This document shows positions 39,066 to 51,097 of a stretch of 64,000 bases of DNA, in pieces (position 1 is the first letter of the stretch; every line of letters begins with the position of its first letter). The notes under the pieces were generated by a model, which was given only the letters and a program-made list of their open reading frames with translations, had not been told where the DNA came from and made no database searches. The position numbers were made by a program, and so were the translations under genes. The stretch is from assembly GCF_040939455.1 (NCBI RefSeq), contig NC_134104.1, positions 143,566,501 through 143,630,500 of the forward strand, given 5' to 3'. The DNA comes from Microcebus murinus. Taxonomy: Eukaryota > Chordata > Mammalia > Primates > Cheirogaleidae.

Positions 39066-39474
39066 CAGTGCTATAAAAACAACATTGCTAAAATTTTTGT
39101 ACCAGAGACATATTTTTGCTTGTCCTTTCTAGATATGTGTCTATGATACTGTAATTGGGAGGGAATGTGTTAAATTCCACTACTTACTTTATCAAACAGC
39201 AGAGTAGGGTTCGGGAATCATCTGCTACTACAGACCATCTTAAGGAACAAGCAGATGTCACATGGAACAGTGGTTGGCAAATTCTTTTTCAGTCGTGGAA
39301 CCCTTTTCTCCTTCAGAGGAAATGTTACAAGGAACATACAGCAGAGATGAAAAGTCCAGAGCCTCTCCTGCTTCTGAAAAGTCCAGAAGCCTTCCCCTTC
39401 ATGGCCTTAGTCAGCTTCTGAGGCCTCTCCAAGAAAGGTCAAGATGCTACAGAGCACAGAAGTGAGCTATAAAA

Positions 39475-39860
39475 TTTGCTTTGACCAATGGGATCTGAGC
39501 AGATATGACACAAAGCTGGGGCTCTAGAAGTGCTTTTGCATGGGGCCTTCTCTCTTGCACACCTGCCATCGCCATGACAAAGACATGCCCTGGATAGATT
39601 GCTGGTCCAAGGCGGATGAGAGACCCACAGACATGCAGTGAGAAGTGGAGCTTCCCCAGCCATTGCAGCCAAAGCAGAAGCACTCAGCCATGTTCCACTT
39701 GGATCAGTCAGAATCCAGCCAGCTCATGATGCATGAGCAAGCCCAGCTGAGATCAGTCCAGCTAACCTGCAAGCGCATGAGCTAAATAAATGCTTTGTGT
39801 TGTATGCCACTGAGGTTTTTGTAGTTGCTCCCTACACATAATAGCTGATTGATACACTCA
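39475..39860 (+). repeat. MaLR-like LTR or related old repeat
   Basis: 'ctttgaccaatgggatctga', 'ttgctggtccaaggcggatg', 'agccattgcagccaaagc', 'taaataaatgctttgtgttg', 'tatgccactgaggtttttgt' and 'atagctgattgatacactc' follow a known mammalian repeat order. It ends in the style of MLT1 LTRs. Open frames on the minus strand here are shadows. Confidence 0.6.
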
Positions 39861-40085
39861 CCATATTTCCCCCCAGAGAAATGATGGAATACCTCATCAA
39901 GGAGAGTAGTCACTTCATGGTCAACCATGGGCACTTGTGAGGCCAAGGCTAGGGAGTATTGGTCTCCTCTTTTCATGTGAAAAAGGAAAGAAGAGAGCTG
40001 GTAACAACTTTGAAAAAGGCATGGTTCTGGGTAAGACAGTGTGCTCATATCTCTGCTATGTATTTGACCTGGTGTAAGTCTCCCC
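39861..40085. other. Short intergenic segment
   Basis: No recognised feature between the LTR and the TTCTAGAA array. Confidence 0.4.
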
Positions 40086-40148
40086 AGAACCTTCTAGAAA
40101 GTTCTAGAAGGTTCTAGAAGCCAGGGAATGAACCTTCTAGAAGATTCT
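40086..40148 (+). promoter_or_regulatory. Extended heat-shock-element-like array
   Basis: Bases 40086-40120 divide into seven consecutive perfect, alternating nGAAn/nTTCn pentamers (aGAAc, cTTCt, aGAAa, gTTCt, aGAAg, gTTCt, aGAAg). After an 8-base gap, four more follow at 40129-40148 (tGAAc, cTTCt, aGAAg, aTTCt). This matches the binding rule of heat shock factor trimers (HSF1/HSF2), for which three pentamers make a site. It can also be read as a 10-bp tandem repeat with core TTCTAGAA. No gene start is seen nearby, so any role would be distal or in non-coding transcription. Confidence 0.75.
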
Positions 40149-41712
40149 GAGAAAATTTGAGCCAATCCTGGGAAGTTGACAAGCAAAATACCCTAGAAAA
40201 GTGAACATTTTAAGTGACCAAAACTTTGACACCCTTATACACCCATATACACAACTTTCAAGCCTAAATATGTTTGAGGCTTTGCAGTGTGCATAGATAA
40301 ATACAGGTTTTCATCATATAAAGGGAAATTTATTTTATAACAAATTGATCTTTCTCAGCATATTAAAACTCACACATCCGAAGTCAGAATCAATAGAGTG
40401 TCTTGGGCATGTTGAACACATTTTAGTTTTCTGATTTTTACACTGTTGGCTGACCCCATCTATTTTAAAAGGTTAAAATGGTATATAGGCCTCACAACTG
40501 TCAGCAACTCTGTTATTAGGACAAAAATTGTACAATTTGAACATTTCAGTCCAGAGATCTTATCTCCTTTCTGTGACAGCTGGTTCCAGGCAAGCTTGAG
40601 CAAAACGGCCCTTCGTATTTATAACTTCCCTAATCCAGAAACTGGGGCTGTTAGCTGGTGAGAGAAAAAGGGAAAGAGCAAGAAAGAGATAGTTAGTTGT
40701 CCCCAGAACTGACATTCAAACCCTAAGAAACGTTCTGCTTCTCACAGAGGTCGGGCAGAAATGAACCCAGAGCACTTTGCAACCCTCAAGTGTGGCCACA
40801 GCCTCAGAGCCGGCTGCATGCCACTCCCCAGCCCTCATCCTTCCCGAGATTCTAGGACAGCAGATGTGGCTCAGCTCATGTCCTGGTTAATCCCAGAAGG
40901 GAGGGTCCCTGTGGCTGGAGCTGCCCATGGAATGAATGAATCAGAAGATTCAAAAGCAGCAATTTGACAAAGCTCTTCTAACTTTGAGGACATTTTTATC
41001 CAGTTTTTTTAATAGCATCTATAACAAAAATGGACCTTATCAAAGTGTAAAAAAGCACTCTTATGTGCTCTTCTGTATAAAGTGCCTAAAGCCCTTCCCA
41101 TGGCCTCACCCCATGCTTTAGCATCTTCAGCATCGCTCAACATCTGAGCCTTTTCCCATTAACACCACCATCCTCTGGCCACTCGACAGCCTCAGCTCAC
41201 CCCTCCGCCCCTGCCTTGTCCAAGCACCAGCCCATTCCCGGGCCTGGTCCACTCACGCTTGCTGGCCTGACCTCTGGGATGGAGTGCAGCCACGCCAGGG
41301 AGACTGGGTGTGGATCAGGGACCAGGGCTGCACACTTTTAGAGCTTACCCGCCAGGCTTGTCATTGCCATGAGCAAGAACATCTTGTTATGATGACACGA
41401 TCCTTATCTTGTCAGACAGAAATATCCCATTTTGAGAAACTAAAACCAGCAGGGCAGAAAATGAGAAAGATACCAAGTCCAGATTGTCAGGGAAAGCATT
41501 TATCAGAAGCCAAGACAGCTCCGGCCCCTCGGGTTTAAGGTCAAAGAGTAAGATGCGGGCCCAGGCGTTGTTGTGCCTAGCAAAACTCAGCCACTCCCTG
41601 ATCAGAGCCACGCTAGCTCCCCAGGCCAGACAGGAAGTGCCCTGTTGACAAGGGCAGATTCCCAGATAATGTCTTGCCTCACCTGGGAGAGGGAGGGGAC
41701 ATGATGCTGCCT
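40149..41712. other. Intergenic, mixed composition
   Basis: GC-richer from 40740 on, with scattered CpGs. No repeat or gene that I can name. Confidence 0.4.
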
Positions 41713-41731
41713 ACAGCGCCCTCTGGTGGCT
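41713..41731 (-). promoter_or_regulatory. CTCF-like site
   Basis: The minus strand reads CCACCAGAGGGCGC at 41729-41716, followed by TGTAG. This is a close match to the CTCF core (CCANNAGRKGGCR) with the preferred flank. Motif orientation is on the minus strand. Confidence 0.65.
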
Positions 41732-43813
41732 CCTTGGTGACGTGCTAGCCTGCAGAGCCTGAAGACACTAGCAAAATCTGAACCAAAAGGCTAGTCCCTG
41801 AAAGTCAAAGCTCCACTCTCTGCCTTTAATTCTTTCTCTCGCCTGCTCGCTCTTGTTCAACTGTTAAGATTTCTCTGGTCCTTGTAATGAGCATGGTGAG
41901 GAAAAGCTCAAGCAAACCCCAGTTGAATTTGAAATAAAGCAATTTAGTCATTTTCTTTGCTAGGGTGCATTAGACATCAAATCAGCCAGAACCGCTGTTG
42001 GAATGTGCCAGGATGTGTTCTTTTCAGCTCAGCTGGGTACGGGAAATAATTATTTCCAGATACAAGTATTCACAAGGTCCCTGCCATGACAGCTCTTGGT
42101 CTTACCAGAGAAATCTCAGCAGATAAAAGGGTCATAGAATGTTATGAAAGTGAGCGAGAAAGAGAACTCTGGAGCATCCTAAGCAAAGCCATCAAGACAC
42201 TTGATGTGTGTAAACACTTGCAAAGAATAATTCTTTTGCAATATCAACAGATGTTTGCTAAGGACTGTTTTTATCTCCTTGGATTTCATGCAAACAGCCT
42301 TTGTAATTCTTTGCCTCAAGGTATTTTTTGCAAAGCAGGATGCAGAAGCCACTTGAGGTCAGAAGCTTGTCCTCTTGTCCTCTGCAATGGCCTCCTGATG
42401 AGGAAATACTGGGTATCCCATAGATGGAGTGGAGAGAGGGATCCTGTGCTAGCAGGGAGAAAGTGCAGGGCAGAGTTCTGGATGTTAGGTATATCTATGA
42501 GCCCCAGGAGTCTGTGGAGACAGCATTCCAGCTAGATCAAAGGAACCCAAGGGGATACTAAGGTAAAGGGAGCTAGACCCAATGACCCAAAGTACCAGGG
42601 CTCCTGGCTTCACCAAAGGCTCTGGTGCCTCAAGATGAACCTGAGCAAGTCTTGCAGGCTTGGACAACGGGTGTGCCTCAGCATTAACCAATGTGGACCC
42701 ATTCCTTGTGAACAGAGAGGCCTCCCCTTTGCTAATCTCTATGAATGACCCCAGGACTTTGGCACGACCCTAAGGGATACCCACAGTAACACCTGAAGTG
42801 GAATTTGCTGTCAACGAGGCAGAATGGGGCTTCAACATTAAAAAACAAAGCAAGGTGATCCTTCCCGTACAGTCTACATTAAAGACTCAGATTTATACCA
42901 CCCCAAACATATTGGCAGAATTTTGCCAAACCTGCCACTAGAATTATAGGGACCCAGGAGGAAATAGAAAATGGGGACTGGTGACAAAGATGCATAAGTA
43001 AGCAATTAAAATCCAAGCATTTAAAATTTAGCCACATACTATCCTTTTAGTGGACCAAGTCAAACCTGGTGTTTGACCATGTTACTGAAGAACAACTGGA
43101 TCCTTAGTGAGGAGCAGCTGGGAACACAAATCAGAGCCTCTGATTATGAGCTATGGCTGTTGTGTATGGTCACTTTGTCCCTTGAGATCTAAATAAAAGT
43201 AGGCCCAAGCACCTTCTCCCACAAGCTGTAGGAGGTCTGGTGAACTCCGGGGGATGCAGAGTCAGGGGTCCTCCCTCTTAAGAAGCCCAGGAGAACTGGC
43301 AAGGTCTCTGAGATATCAGTCTTTCTTCCTCTCCAGACAGGCCTTAAAAGAGAAATTTTCTTTCCTTCTGATACAAATTGTGTTACTCCATCTCCCTCAA
43401 GAATTATATCTATAGCCAGTTTTGTTCTCAAAAAGCAATTATTCTATTGTCAAAATTCGTCAAACTGAACACTAAAGATCATTTTATTTTATTTTATGTT
43501 AATTAGCCCTCAACTTAAAAAGCCACACTTGCTGTGAGAGTCCCTAAAATTTGGAAACCTAGACATATATATGTCATCAAAGATTTCTGCAATCTATAAA
43601 AAGTAATATACTATTAGCTATACTTCCATACTTTAGGATGCCCTAGATTTGAGTTAGTTTACTGGAGACTGAGCATATATGATATTCTCATTCTAGAGCA
43701 TGGGTTCTAGCAACTTCAACAATAGGGATTAACTTGGTCAAGATAGATCCACAATCCCAGAACAATGTTGTAGGATATGTCCTTTATTGGGGAAAATATC
43801 CATTCTGGTGGGT
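41732..43813. other. Intergenic, no recognised gene
   Basis: Includes a 149-codon plus frame (42086-42535) that resembles nothing known to me and has no supporting signals. No named repeat. Confidence 0.4.
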
Positions 43814-43942
43814 CTTGTTTTTGTTTGTTTGTTTTTTATTTCAGGATATTATGGGGGTACAAATATTTTGGTTACACATTATGACTTTCCCTCACCCAAG
43901 CCAGGATTGAAGGTGTGCCCTTCTCCCATACAATGCTCACCT
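43814..43942 (-). mobile_element. Strepsirrhine-type L1 3' end, antisense
   Basis: (GTTT)n-like tail, then 'tttcaggatattatggggg' and 'tacaaatattttggttacac', then the C-rich 3'UTR region. It is a short 5'-truncated L1. Target duplication not resolved. Confidence 0.75.
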
Positions 43943-45490
43943 GGGAAGGTCTAAACTCTGTTACTTATCCACTGTGCTCTCCTGAGCAAGTTTATTTGCC
44001 CTCCCTGGACATTAGATGTTCAGGTGTAAAAGAAGTAAGGTAAACAAGGTGATTTCTGCATCTTAAATCTTATGATTCTATGTTTAATCTCTCCAGAAAA
44101 ATCTCAAGGTGACTTTCATTATAAATCATATAAGTGAGACATCCTATAAGTGAACATAGCTAAGAAGAAGCTACTGTTCCAAGTTTCTGAATAGAAAACC
44201 AAGCCTTAGACTTGTTGAGCCCACATAGTGAATTGAAAACAAAGTGTCTTGTGACCTCCACACCGTTTAAGAGAAATATACGCTGGGAGTTTCATGTTCC
44301 TAAGGGTAAAATCACCACATTTGCACTTTAGGGGCCTTTTCAACAGGTTGAGGACCAGAGTAGAAAGGACTTAATCTCCTGTCTTGGCACAGCATTGACT
44401 CACTAGCCTACAAGTGTGGGGCTCTGGAGCAGACCAGCTTAGGAGAGTCCAGCCTGCCAGTGTCTAGAGAGGGAATGAAAGTCTCCCCAGCAAACCACTG
44501 GCTACCAAGCTGGGGCCAGCATTGCTTTTATTTACAGGCTAGAAAAAAAAAAAAAAAAAAAACAGAACATAGCCCCAGGACCAAAGAGCAGCCCAGTCGC
44601 CTGCCTGTGCTTCATCAGGCTAAGCTTGTTTGACTCAACCCAGATAAGCTCATCACAGAGAGGGTATTTTTTAAAAAGATTAAAAAGCACCAAACGCGGG
44701 GCGATGCAACACAAGCAAACTGTATCCCACATCCGACCAACACACCCAAGACTCCAAGCCTCAGCATGATTCCAAATGTCAAGAGCACCACCTGCTGCCC
44801 AGGCTGTGAAAGGTCTGCTTTGTCCTTTCTCTTCATCATCAACAAAAAGTGCTTTGATGGAGCAAGATGAGTATGCTGGGGCTCCAAAGTTCTCCCCAAG
44901 ATTTGTGATCTGTTTGTGTGTTTTTTCACTTTTATGATAACCTTGAAAAGTTAATACAAACATATTCCAGGTTACCAGACTAATCAAGGAAAGGAAAATC
45001 ATCAAACCATGTTCCAGGCCTTTATTTTGTACCATTAGGACAATGCTAAGAGGTTGTGACAGGTGCTACTATTTTTATCGTTGCAGGTTAATGAAACAGA
45101 GCAGAGGTGGACTAACTCATTAAGAAGCATTTATACTGACAAAAGCCAAACAATTCAGCTGCAAGCTTTATGATGATTATAGAAAACTGATGTGAGAATT
45201 AAATCATGCAGGGCTCACAATGGTACAAGCCTACCTAACTCAAAGAAACCCGAGACAGAACAGTCAGGAGCATATTTGTAGTGCAAAAGAAAATTTAGTG
45301 AAAGCAAAACATCATCTATCCCATAAAGTTGATGTACATTACTGATGTAGCTTTATTTGAAGTTAATTTGTAATTTTATTTTGCTTTTATGGTTGATTAT
45401 TAATTACAAGGATAAGAAACATATACCTAGTGTTGTTTGAAATATTTGTTTCATTCTATAAAATTATTTAATTCCTTCTAAACTTCCTAT
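43943..45490. other. Intergenic, possible MIR remnant and A-tract
   Basis: 43950-44060 is faintly MIR-like ('aaactctgttacttatccac', 'gagcaagtttatttgccctc'). A run of about 20 adenines lies at 44543-44562. The 167-codon minus frame at 45035-44532 shadows other frames and is not supported as a gene. Confidence 0.35.
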
Positions 45491-45491
45491 T

Positions 45492-45543
<52 letters not shown>

Positions 45544-45546
45544 ACA
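45492..45546 (+). repeat. (CT)n(CA)n compound microsatellite
   Basis: About ten CT units followed by about thirteen CA units and a short CTCACACACA continuation. Likely polymorphic. Confidence 0.95.
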
Positions 45547-45639
45547 GTGTTATTTTGTTGAATGAACTACTAAATGATGTCAACACAGGGAGTTTGCTAG
45601 AATTTTCTTAATCTAAAGGGGTGTCTGCATGACTCTGTA

Positions 45640-46040
45640 TTAGTCAGGTTTTGGCTGCAGTGGTGCTGTGCTGTGTAACAAATAACCCCAAAGTTTCAAT
45701 GGCTTATGATAACAAGCTTTTGTTTTTCTCATTTACAACCTTGCAGATCACTTAGGGCCACCCTGTCAGTCTACCAGCCAGGTTCAGTGGCTCCATGGGT
45801 CTCTCATCCATGAACCAGAGCTTCTCAGGGCATGATTTTTTTGTGTGTGGCAGAAGGCAGAAGTATAAGAAGCCAGAATAAACAGGCAACCAAATTTAGA
45901 GTCTCTGCTAACATCATAACTGCTCACATTCCATTGACCAAAGCAAGTCACATGGCCAACATCACTGGGGTAGGGGGCCATATTCCTCCCACAGAGGCTG
46001 GAGAAAGCCAGGGAAAGGGCTAGGAGTAAATGTGGGCAAA
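45640..46040. repeat. Old interspersed repeat, family not named
   Basis: 'ctgtattagtcaggttttgg', 'ctgctgtgtaacaaataacc', 'caatggcttatgataacaag', 'caaagcaagtcacatggcc' and 'ccatattcctcccacagagg' follow the order of a common ancient mammalian repeat also seen at 17230-17540. Confidence 0.5.
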
Positions 46041-46117
46041 TAGTATAATTTAGCAAAGACCTACATTTTAGAAATACTGCTTTTAAGGAAAGGGATTATT
46101 TATATTCCCATTACTAG

Positions 46118-46171
46118 AGGTATCCATGTAACAAAAAATTTGTACCCCCTTAATATTTTGGAAAAAAAAAT
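46118..46171 (+). mobile_element. Very short L1 3' end, sense
   Basis: 'catgtaacaaaaaatttgta' and 'cccccttaatattttgg' followed by nine adenines is the sense form of the L1 tail seen at 7.1 and 43.8 kb. It is an extreme 5' truncation. Confidence 0.65.
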
Positions 46172-47159
46172 TATAGAATATCCAATAAAAGTCAATTAAG
46201 TTCATACATTTCATTCCCTTCACCCATTTCTGAAATCTCTATCAAAATAACTAAATGTAGGGGTAAAAATTCTAATCATAACAGTTTTCATAATAGGAAA
46301 CCAAAGAAGGGTAGCAACCACATGCCTAGAACTGAAAAAACTGCAGTCAAAGGGACCCTAGAAGAAGTGCCTGCCTTTTCACCACCTGCCACATGGAGTT
46401 CTAAGAAGGACCCAACTGGAAATTAAGTGATGGGATCCCAGGAACCTGGATTTCACCTCAGCTCTGGGCCAAAGTGGTTAGAGATGGGGGTAGACAATGT
46501 TGTAGTTAGTGGAGAGCAAAGTCCTGCAGCAGTGGTCCTGTGGCCTGCTGCCAACGTCCGATGGAATAGGACTCTCCCCAGGGTGACCTCAGCTCTTATC
46601 AGACCTCTCCCGGTACTATGCATGGGGACAGCCAGCAACAGGGTATGTGGGCCCTGGCAACAATGGTTCCTGCCATGGTGGCTGGGAGAGGTGATGAGGA
46701 GACCTTGATTTTGGCAGTTTGGGGCTGCTGAAATGGACATAAAGGGGGAAATGCTCAAGGTTGGCACTCCCATGGTAAGGTGCTTCCTTCTGTGGATAGG
46801 AAAACTTCCACTGACTTTCACAGGAATTGCCCCTGTGTCTATTATTATGCAAAATACAAAAAAACTGGATTCTCTACTTAATTCCTTGCACCAAAACATA
46901 TCAATACATCTGGATAGATGAAATATTTACTATTTAAATGTTTAATGAATGTATACCTAGGAGAGTTTTTTTTTAATATTTAATCTTGGTGCGGGGAAGG
47001 CCTGTCTAAGCAACATGTCAATATCAGAACCCAAAACAGAAGGCTGAGAGTCAGAGTATTACAAGAAGTCCATGTTTCCTTAAAAGGGAAGCTTACCAGG
47101 GGTGTGCCCCAGAGTGATGGACAGAAAGTAGAAAGTGGCACTCGGGGATGGCACTAGAA
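46172..47159. other. Intergenic, no recognised gene
   Basis: Overlapping plus and minus frames (46427-46708, 46899-46453) shadow each other. No repeat named. Confidence 0.4.
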
Positions 47160-48200
47160 ATGCCAACCATTTCCCGCCCGCCCCACACTCTCCGGTCTTA
47201 GAAATCTACCCCAACTCGCTCTGCCCTGAAAATGTCTGCCCATGTACCATGTGACCACTGTCCGACACAGCTGATTGGACTAGAGGTGGACACCTGACCC
47301 AGGCTGAGCCAATCAGAGTTCCCCACACACACACCAGGAATCTGGAGATGAACCCAGACTGAGTCAATTAGCTCTGAGGAGACAAGCTGTACAGTAATGG
47401 AGACTGGGGAGCCAGAGGGGCGTCCACGACACCCATCAGTGTGAGGGAGCGGGACTCGGGAAGCTGGTGTGAAGGGCCCTGGTGTGCAGAGGAGAAGAGA
47501 GAGAACACCCGGTGCAAGGCCTCACCGAGAGTCCACAGGGCCTCCGAGGGACGCGAGGCTGGAGGACCCGCGCAGGTGACCTTCCGGTTCTCATGAAGAT
47601 GTTTTCCCGGAGATCCCCCCACCACCACCACCACGACCTTTCAATAAGCCCCTTTCTCCCTGAGTGGTTTGGGCTTAATCATCTTCCTGGTAACGTCCTG
47701 ATTCCCGATGAAGACGCAGCTTACACGGATCCGTGTGTTGGGAAAAGCACCTTCAGAAAGAAGGCACAAAACAGAGGGAGGGGAGTGTGTCAGGGGAAGA
47801 AAAAGAGGGCCAGGCCTCAGTTCTGTCTGGAGCAATGTGAACTAGCTAGCAAGGAAAGCACAACCTGGCAAAACAAAACAACAAGGGGGCGCATGGAAAG
47901 GGAAGAATTCTGTGTTCGGAAGCTTGGGGAAAGAAAACCCTCACAAACAGCAAATGTGGGACAAACTGTCCCACCGTGCTTCTGCCTATTTTCAAGGGAG
48001 TAGACAAAGCGGAGAAAACAGTGATGTTCAGCCCTGGAACGATTTTTATAAGGGCTGAAAGAGCCTGGACGGGTGGAGACCCAGGCCTCTCTGATTCGCC
48101 ACAGGGGAACAGCTGGCCCACTTTTCACAGCTTCATATTGTTTTCCTGCAGCGGTGTTCTTACCCCCTGAGGGGAAATTTGAAGATGGAAACACAATAAA
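47160..48200. other. Locally CpG-richer segment with the longest open frame
   Basis: CpGs are denser at 47390-47600 than in most of the surrounding intergenic DNA. A 173-codon plus frame (47482-48003) crosses it and includes five His in a row, but its composition is not protein-like and I see no family, splice site or start context to support it. 47200-47390 contains old-repeat phrases ('gctgattggactagaggtgg', 'ctgagccaatcagag'). A second CTCF-like core (AGGGGGCGC) lies at 47884-47892. Confidence 0.35.
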
Positions 48201-50751
48201 AGGAATCACCCTCAGGTTTGAGGACTCTGCTTCCCCTTGTTAATAATAGTGCTGGGCTGGAGCCACAGGGCAGAAGTTGGGCCTTTTATAAAAATAGAGT
48301 CAAACTTCTCTGATCTCATTTTGGGGAATGGAGGCTCTTCTGGAAAAAGTATTTTTGGTTTTGTTTCTTAATGCATGCATAAGTGCACAGCAGCCTAGGG
48401 CCATAGACAGTAAAGAGTGAAGCCTCAAAGAAAATGAGGAAAAATAAGAGACTTCCAGTGAGTCATGGGCCACTAGCATTTCTGCTGTGATTTTTCTAGT
48501 AGTGAGACGTTGTCGACTGATCACGTCTCCATAGCCACGAATCTGAGTTGAACAGCGATTTTAATTGCTGATGGTGATTCAGGTGGATGAGTGAGCAAGT
48601 GTTTCCTTTTTATATGACTATTCAAGACATCATCCACAGCCTCATCCTCTACCTGGTATTAGAAGCATAGATGTGAGAGCTGAAATGAGCTTTTAAGATA
48701 AAGCCCAACCCTCTAATTATATATGTGGCTAGATAATGTCTGGAGGTAGGAATTTATGGTTTGTCCTCCCTAGATTTCCCTTCCCTTTTTCCCTCAGTTC
48801 AAGCTGCCTCTCAGGGTACACAGCAAGACAAAAAAGAGAAGTAAGCCACAGGATCTACGGTGTTTGTTTCCAAAATCCATAGCAGGAATTATGGTGAGGT
48901 AAGTGAGGCACTATCCTCAGATGAAAATTTAAGGAGTTACCAAAAAAAAAATCAAGATAAGTACCCCAAAATCCATAATTTTTAAGGTTCACCCTTAAAT
49001 TTAGTGGCTGAGGAGGATAAATTATTCCCCTCACCCTGACCCCAGCCCTGCCTGGGGTAGAATTTGGAGATCCGTGGTAGATGTAGGGAGAGAAAAAGGG
49101 GAGGTTCTCCCCAAACCATACAAACAGTGTCTTCCTGGCTCAAGGAAATTGAGAGAGAGAGAGAGAATGAGAGAATTCTAGACTCTGGAGACCCAGGGAT
49201 CCAAGTGGAGACCCAGCAAAGGGTCAGAACTACGCAGAGGCATAATCAGTGTGACCATGGAGATAGGACCATGGGCAGTTGTGCAAAGGATCCTCAGGCC
49301 CTAGAGAGACAAGGAGCCACTGGGCAAGGCCAGTGGATGAGTCAGCAGTAGCGCCATGGGCACTAATGACTAAAGGATGAGCCCCATGACTTAACACTTC
49401 ACAAGATACCAGAACTGTAGTCCAATGTGGAGTGACAGCTGAGCTCGCCACCCACCAGCCAGCAGGATGGAGGCACACAGTCAAAACGTAATTTGATTTA
49501 CAGAAAGTAAAGTAGGCAGTAATTCTTGCACACCTGTGGTTTCAGACTAACATTAATACCTGCTATATCTAGGGGGAAACCAAGGTCAAATGGTTAATGA
49601 AGCAATTTGCCTTAAGACTGGATGAATCTATATTTGCTGGGAAAAAATGTCAATTTAAACATGTCAATTTAAAATGACATCCTAGTTTTAGGAATAATTC
49701 GTATTAAAATCATACTTTCTGTTTCTAGAGTTACCTCCGTGATGTTCCTGCATAAATCTCTCACTGTCAGTTGCCTGGGAGCCTCTAGGGATGACTGACA
49801 GGAAATGAGAGCAATCTGAGAGCCATCTGTCTTCCTCTACCCTCACCTCCCACCAGAGTTCTTTTGGGAAGTTGAAACTGAGAATGTATACAACATGCTT
49901 CCTTCTATCAGATTAAGAGCGAGCCCAAGATCTCTCAAGTGAAATTTACTTTCAGATCATGATGAAGTTATTGGCTTTCTGTTGACATAAATTACACAGA
50001 TACCACGATAAAAGATGCATCATTTTCTCTATGTTGAATGGTTTTTATGACAGTAGCTGGATTTCCCAATGTAATTTTTCTTAAGGTCAAATTTTCTTCT
50101 TCAAGTATATTCAGTGATATGAAACTTGTCAGAACAAATCTAGATATATCTTTATGTTCTTATATTATTCGATTCCAAGATTCTACCAGGAAGATAGGGA
50201 GAATAACAATATACTATTAACAACAAAATAAATACCTGATGTATTTTACAGGATCTGTGTAAAACAAAGAATACAACCCAAGGGAAAGAGAAATTTACAC
50301 TATTTATCTCAAGTACCAATGGTTTCTGGAAAACAATTACAAGGTTTTCACTGCAATTTATTTCCAAATTCTAAGATACCATCACTGTAAGATATACCCT
50401 AGGTTTAGTAAGAGTTTTCAAGGGGAAAAGGAAAGGATATTAAGTATTCATTATTTGTAAAAATGCATTCCAATTGAAGAAATGCTAAAATGTGAAAAAG
50501 TTTCCATCCCATGAAGGAAAACCATCAGTGGAGATTCTATCTCATAGAAACTCAGCCATTAGTATTTGCCATTAGAAGAAAGGCCAGGGGTTCCTACACT
50601 ACAACCAAAAGTAGCATCATAAAATTTAGGATCAAGATACAAAAAAGGGGAGAGTTAAGCTTTTCCAGGTTTCCTAGGCAGGGTGGCATGGAAGGAAGAC
50701 CCATGGTCTTCGATCATTATGGGTTCAGATCTTGGCTTTGCCATTTACTCC
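48201..50751. other. Intergenic, no recognised gene
   Basis: Mixed composition with a (GA)n patch at 49149-49166. 50690-50760 resembles the start of a MIR ('tgggttcagatcttggcttt', 'gccatttactcc'). Confidence 0.4.
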
Positions 50752-51097
50752 CTGCTGCACAGGGGTAACCTAGGATTCAGGAAGTCCAGATGAGGCCTCT
50801 GCTTCAACTATATCACATTTAGCTCCTTCTGCTCAGTCTTACATCATTACACCCCCTTCTCCAACAGGTGTTGATATGGACAATACTCTCCAGTGGACTT
50901 CCTGCATGCAGATCTCTCTTTCAGTATCTGCTTCCCAGGAAACCAGCCGGTGCATTTCTCACATCCAGTTAGTACGAGCAGGAGGCAACTGTGCCCTGGG
51001 ACCTTCTCCAGCCCTTTTTGACTGGGCCACTCCATATCTAGAGTGGACCTGAATCCTAAGTGGACTTCCTGAATCCTAGGTTACCCATGTGCAGCAG
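50752..51097. repeat. 346-bp segment bounded by 37-bp inverted repeats (arm A)
   Basis: The ends 50752-50788 and 51061-51097 are inverted copies with 36 of 37 bases matching. Between them, 50786-51051 is the reverse complement of 51883-52148 with about 15 mismatches in 266 bases and no indels (about 94%). A partial direct repeat of CTGAATCCTA sits next to the right end (51049-51060 and 51068-51079). No target duplication is visible outside. It looks like an inverted copy of arm B placed here by template switching, or an unrecognised foldback element. Open frames over both arms reflect their similarity, not a gene. Confidence 0.85.

Noticed and set aside
42086..42535. 149-codon plus-strand frame
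   Set aside because: No domain, no family that I recognise and no supporting splice or promoter signal. Likely chance.
44532..45035. 167-codon minus-strand frame
   Set aside because: Overlaps another minus frame (44929-44615) in a different phase, starts in an A-tract translated as poly-Phe and has no recognisable domain.
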